DNA of 31,320 nt from DAOTXN01 sp034435435 (GTDB lineage Bacteria; Chloroflexota; Anaerolineae; S140-20): NCBI GenBank assembly GCA_034435435.1, contig DAOTXN010000141.1, positions 1 to 31,320 of the forward strand, in the 5' to 3' direction. Shown here one piece after another: positions 31,295 to 31,320 of this stretch. The notes under the pieces were generated by a model that made no database searches, was not told the DNA's origin, and saw only the letters and a program-made list of their open reading frames with translations. Every line of letters starts with the position of its first letter. Position 1 is the first letter of the stretch. A program made the position numbers and the translations under genes.

Positions 31295-31320
31295 TCGACT
31301 CGGGTGCGGCGCCCCCACCG

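Noticed and set aside
30098..31318. Long 406-residue open frame on the minus strand
   Set aside because: It is the antisense of the substrate-binding lipoprotein gene, whose signal peptide, lipobox and family motifs are clear on the plus strand. The minus frame shows no family motifs.

Overview
The window looks like a chromosomal segment of a GC-rich member of the Chloroflexota (Anaerolineae or Caldilineae-like). This is an inference. It rests on the multi-GAF sensor kinases, the PucR-type regulator, the lysine-fermentation genes, and the short dispersed palindromes and the Leu-Arg-Gln-Ala-Gln-Asp-encoding repeat in the gaps, which I associate with that phylum. No rRNA or tRNA gene, CRISPR array, transposase or phage gene was seen. 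Gene starts use ATG, GTG and TTG, often with strong AGGAGG-like ribosome sites, and several promoters are near-consensus sigma-70 types.

Left part (1-9250, plus strand): a promoter-driven pair of overlapping multi-GAF histidine kinases without a partner regulator. It is followed by a compact NAD-salvage regulon: the Nudix-type regulator NrtR, then a nicotinamidase and nicotinate phosphoribosyltransferase operon. The two promoters of this regulon carry the same TTTGTGTA-N5-TACACAAA type operator overlapping the -10 end, so NrtR probably controls both itself and pncA-pncB. Middle-left (9275-12580): on the minus strand a small membrane protein and an SCP2-domain protein; on the plus strand a class-A-beta-lactamase-like serine hydrolase with an ATGA-coupled membrane protein.

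Middle (12577-22416, all minus strand): read in transcription order, an Ord-like (2,4-diaminopentanoate dehydrogenase family) gene with a lysA-like diaminopimelate decarboxylase; yvcK-gap-pgk (a carbon-flux control protein with two central glycolytic enzymes); an OmpR-type response regulator overlapping a REC-GAF-PAS histidine kinase; and an orphan CheB whose receiver domain has lost its acidic pocket.

Right part (22652-31294, plus strand): an SPFH protein with an OMPDC/HUMPS-family enzyme, an EamA transporter, a PucR-type regulator, then an operon of a 101-residue unknown protein, kal, kce and kdd. These last three are consecutive steps of lysine fermentation (3,5-diaminohexanoate to crotonyl-CoA). 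A branched-chain-amino-acid-type ABC substrate-binding lipoprotein follows and probably feeds the pathway. A shared AGTGTG/GTGCAC motif lies over the pucR -10 and upstream of the kal operon promoter, suggesting that this PucR protein controls amino-acid fermentation rather than purine catabolism. The lysine 2,3-aminomutase and 5,6-aminomutase genes are not in the window.

The most interesting points are the double NrtR operator beside an NrtR with an intact Nudix box, the candidate PucR-lysine regulon with its unknown first gene, a twin-hairpin dispersed repeat with compensatory base changes, the Ord-LysA pairing, and the SPFH-HUMPS pairing.
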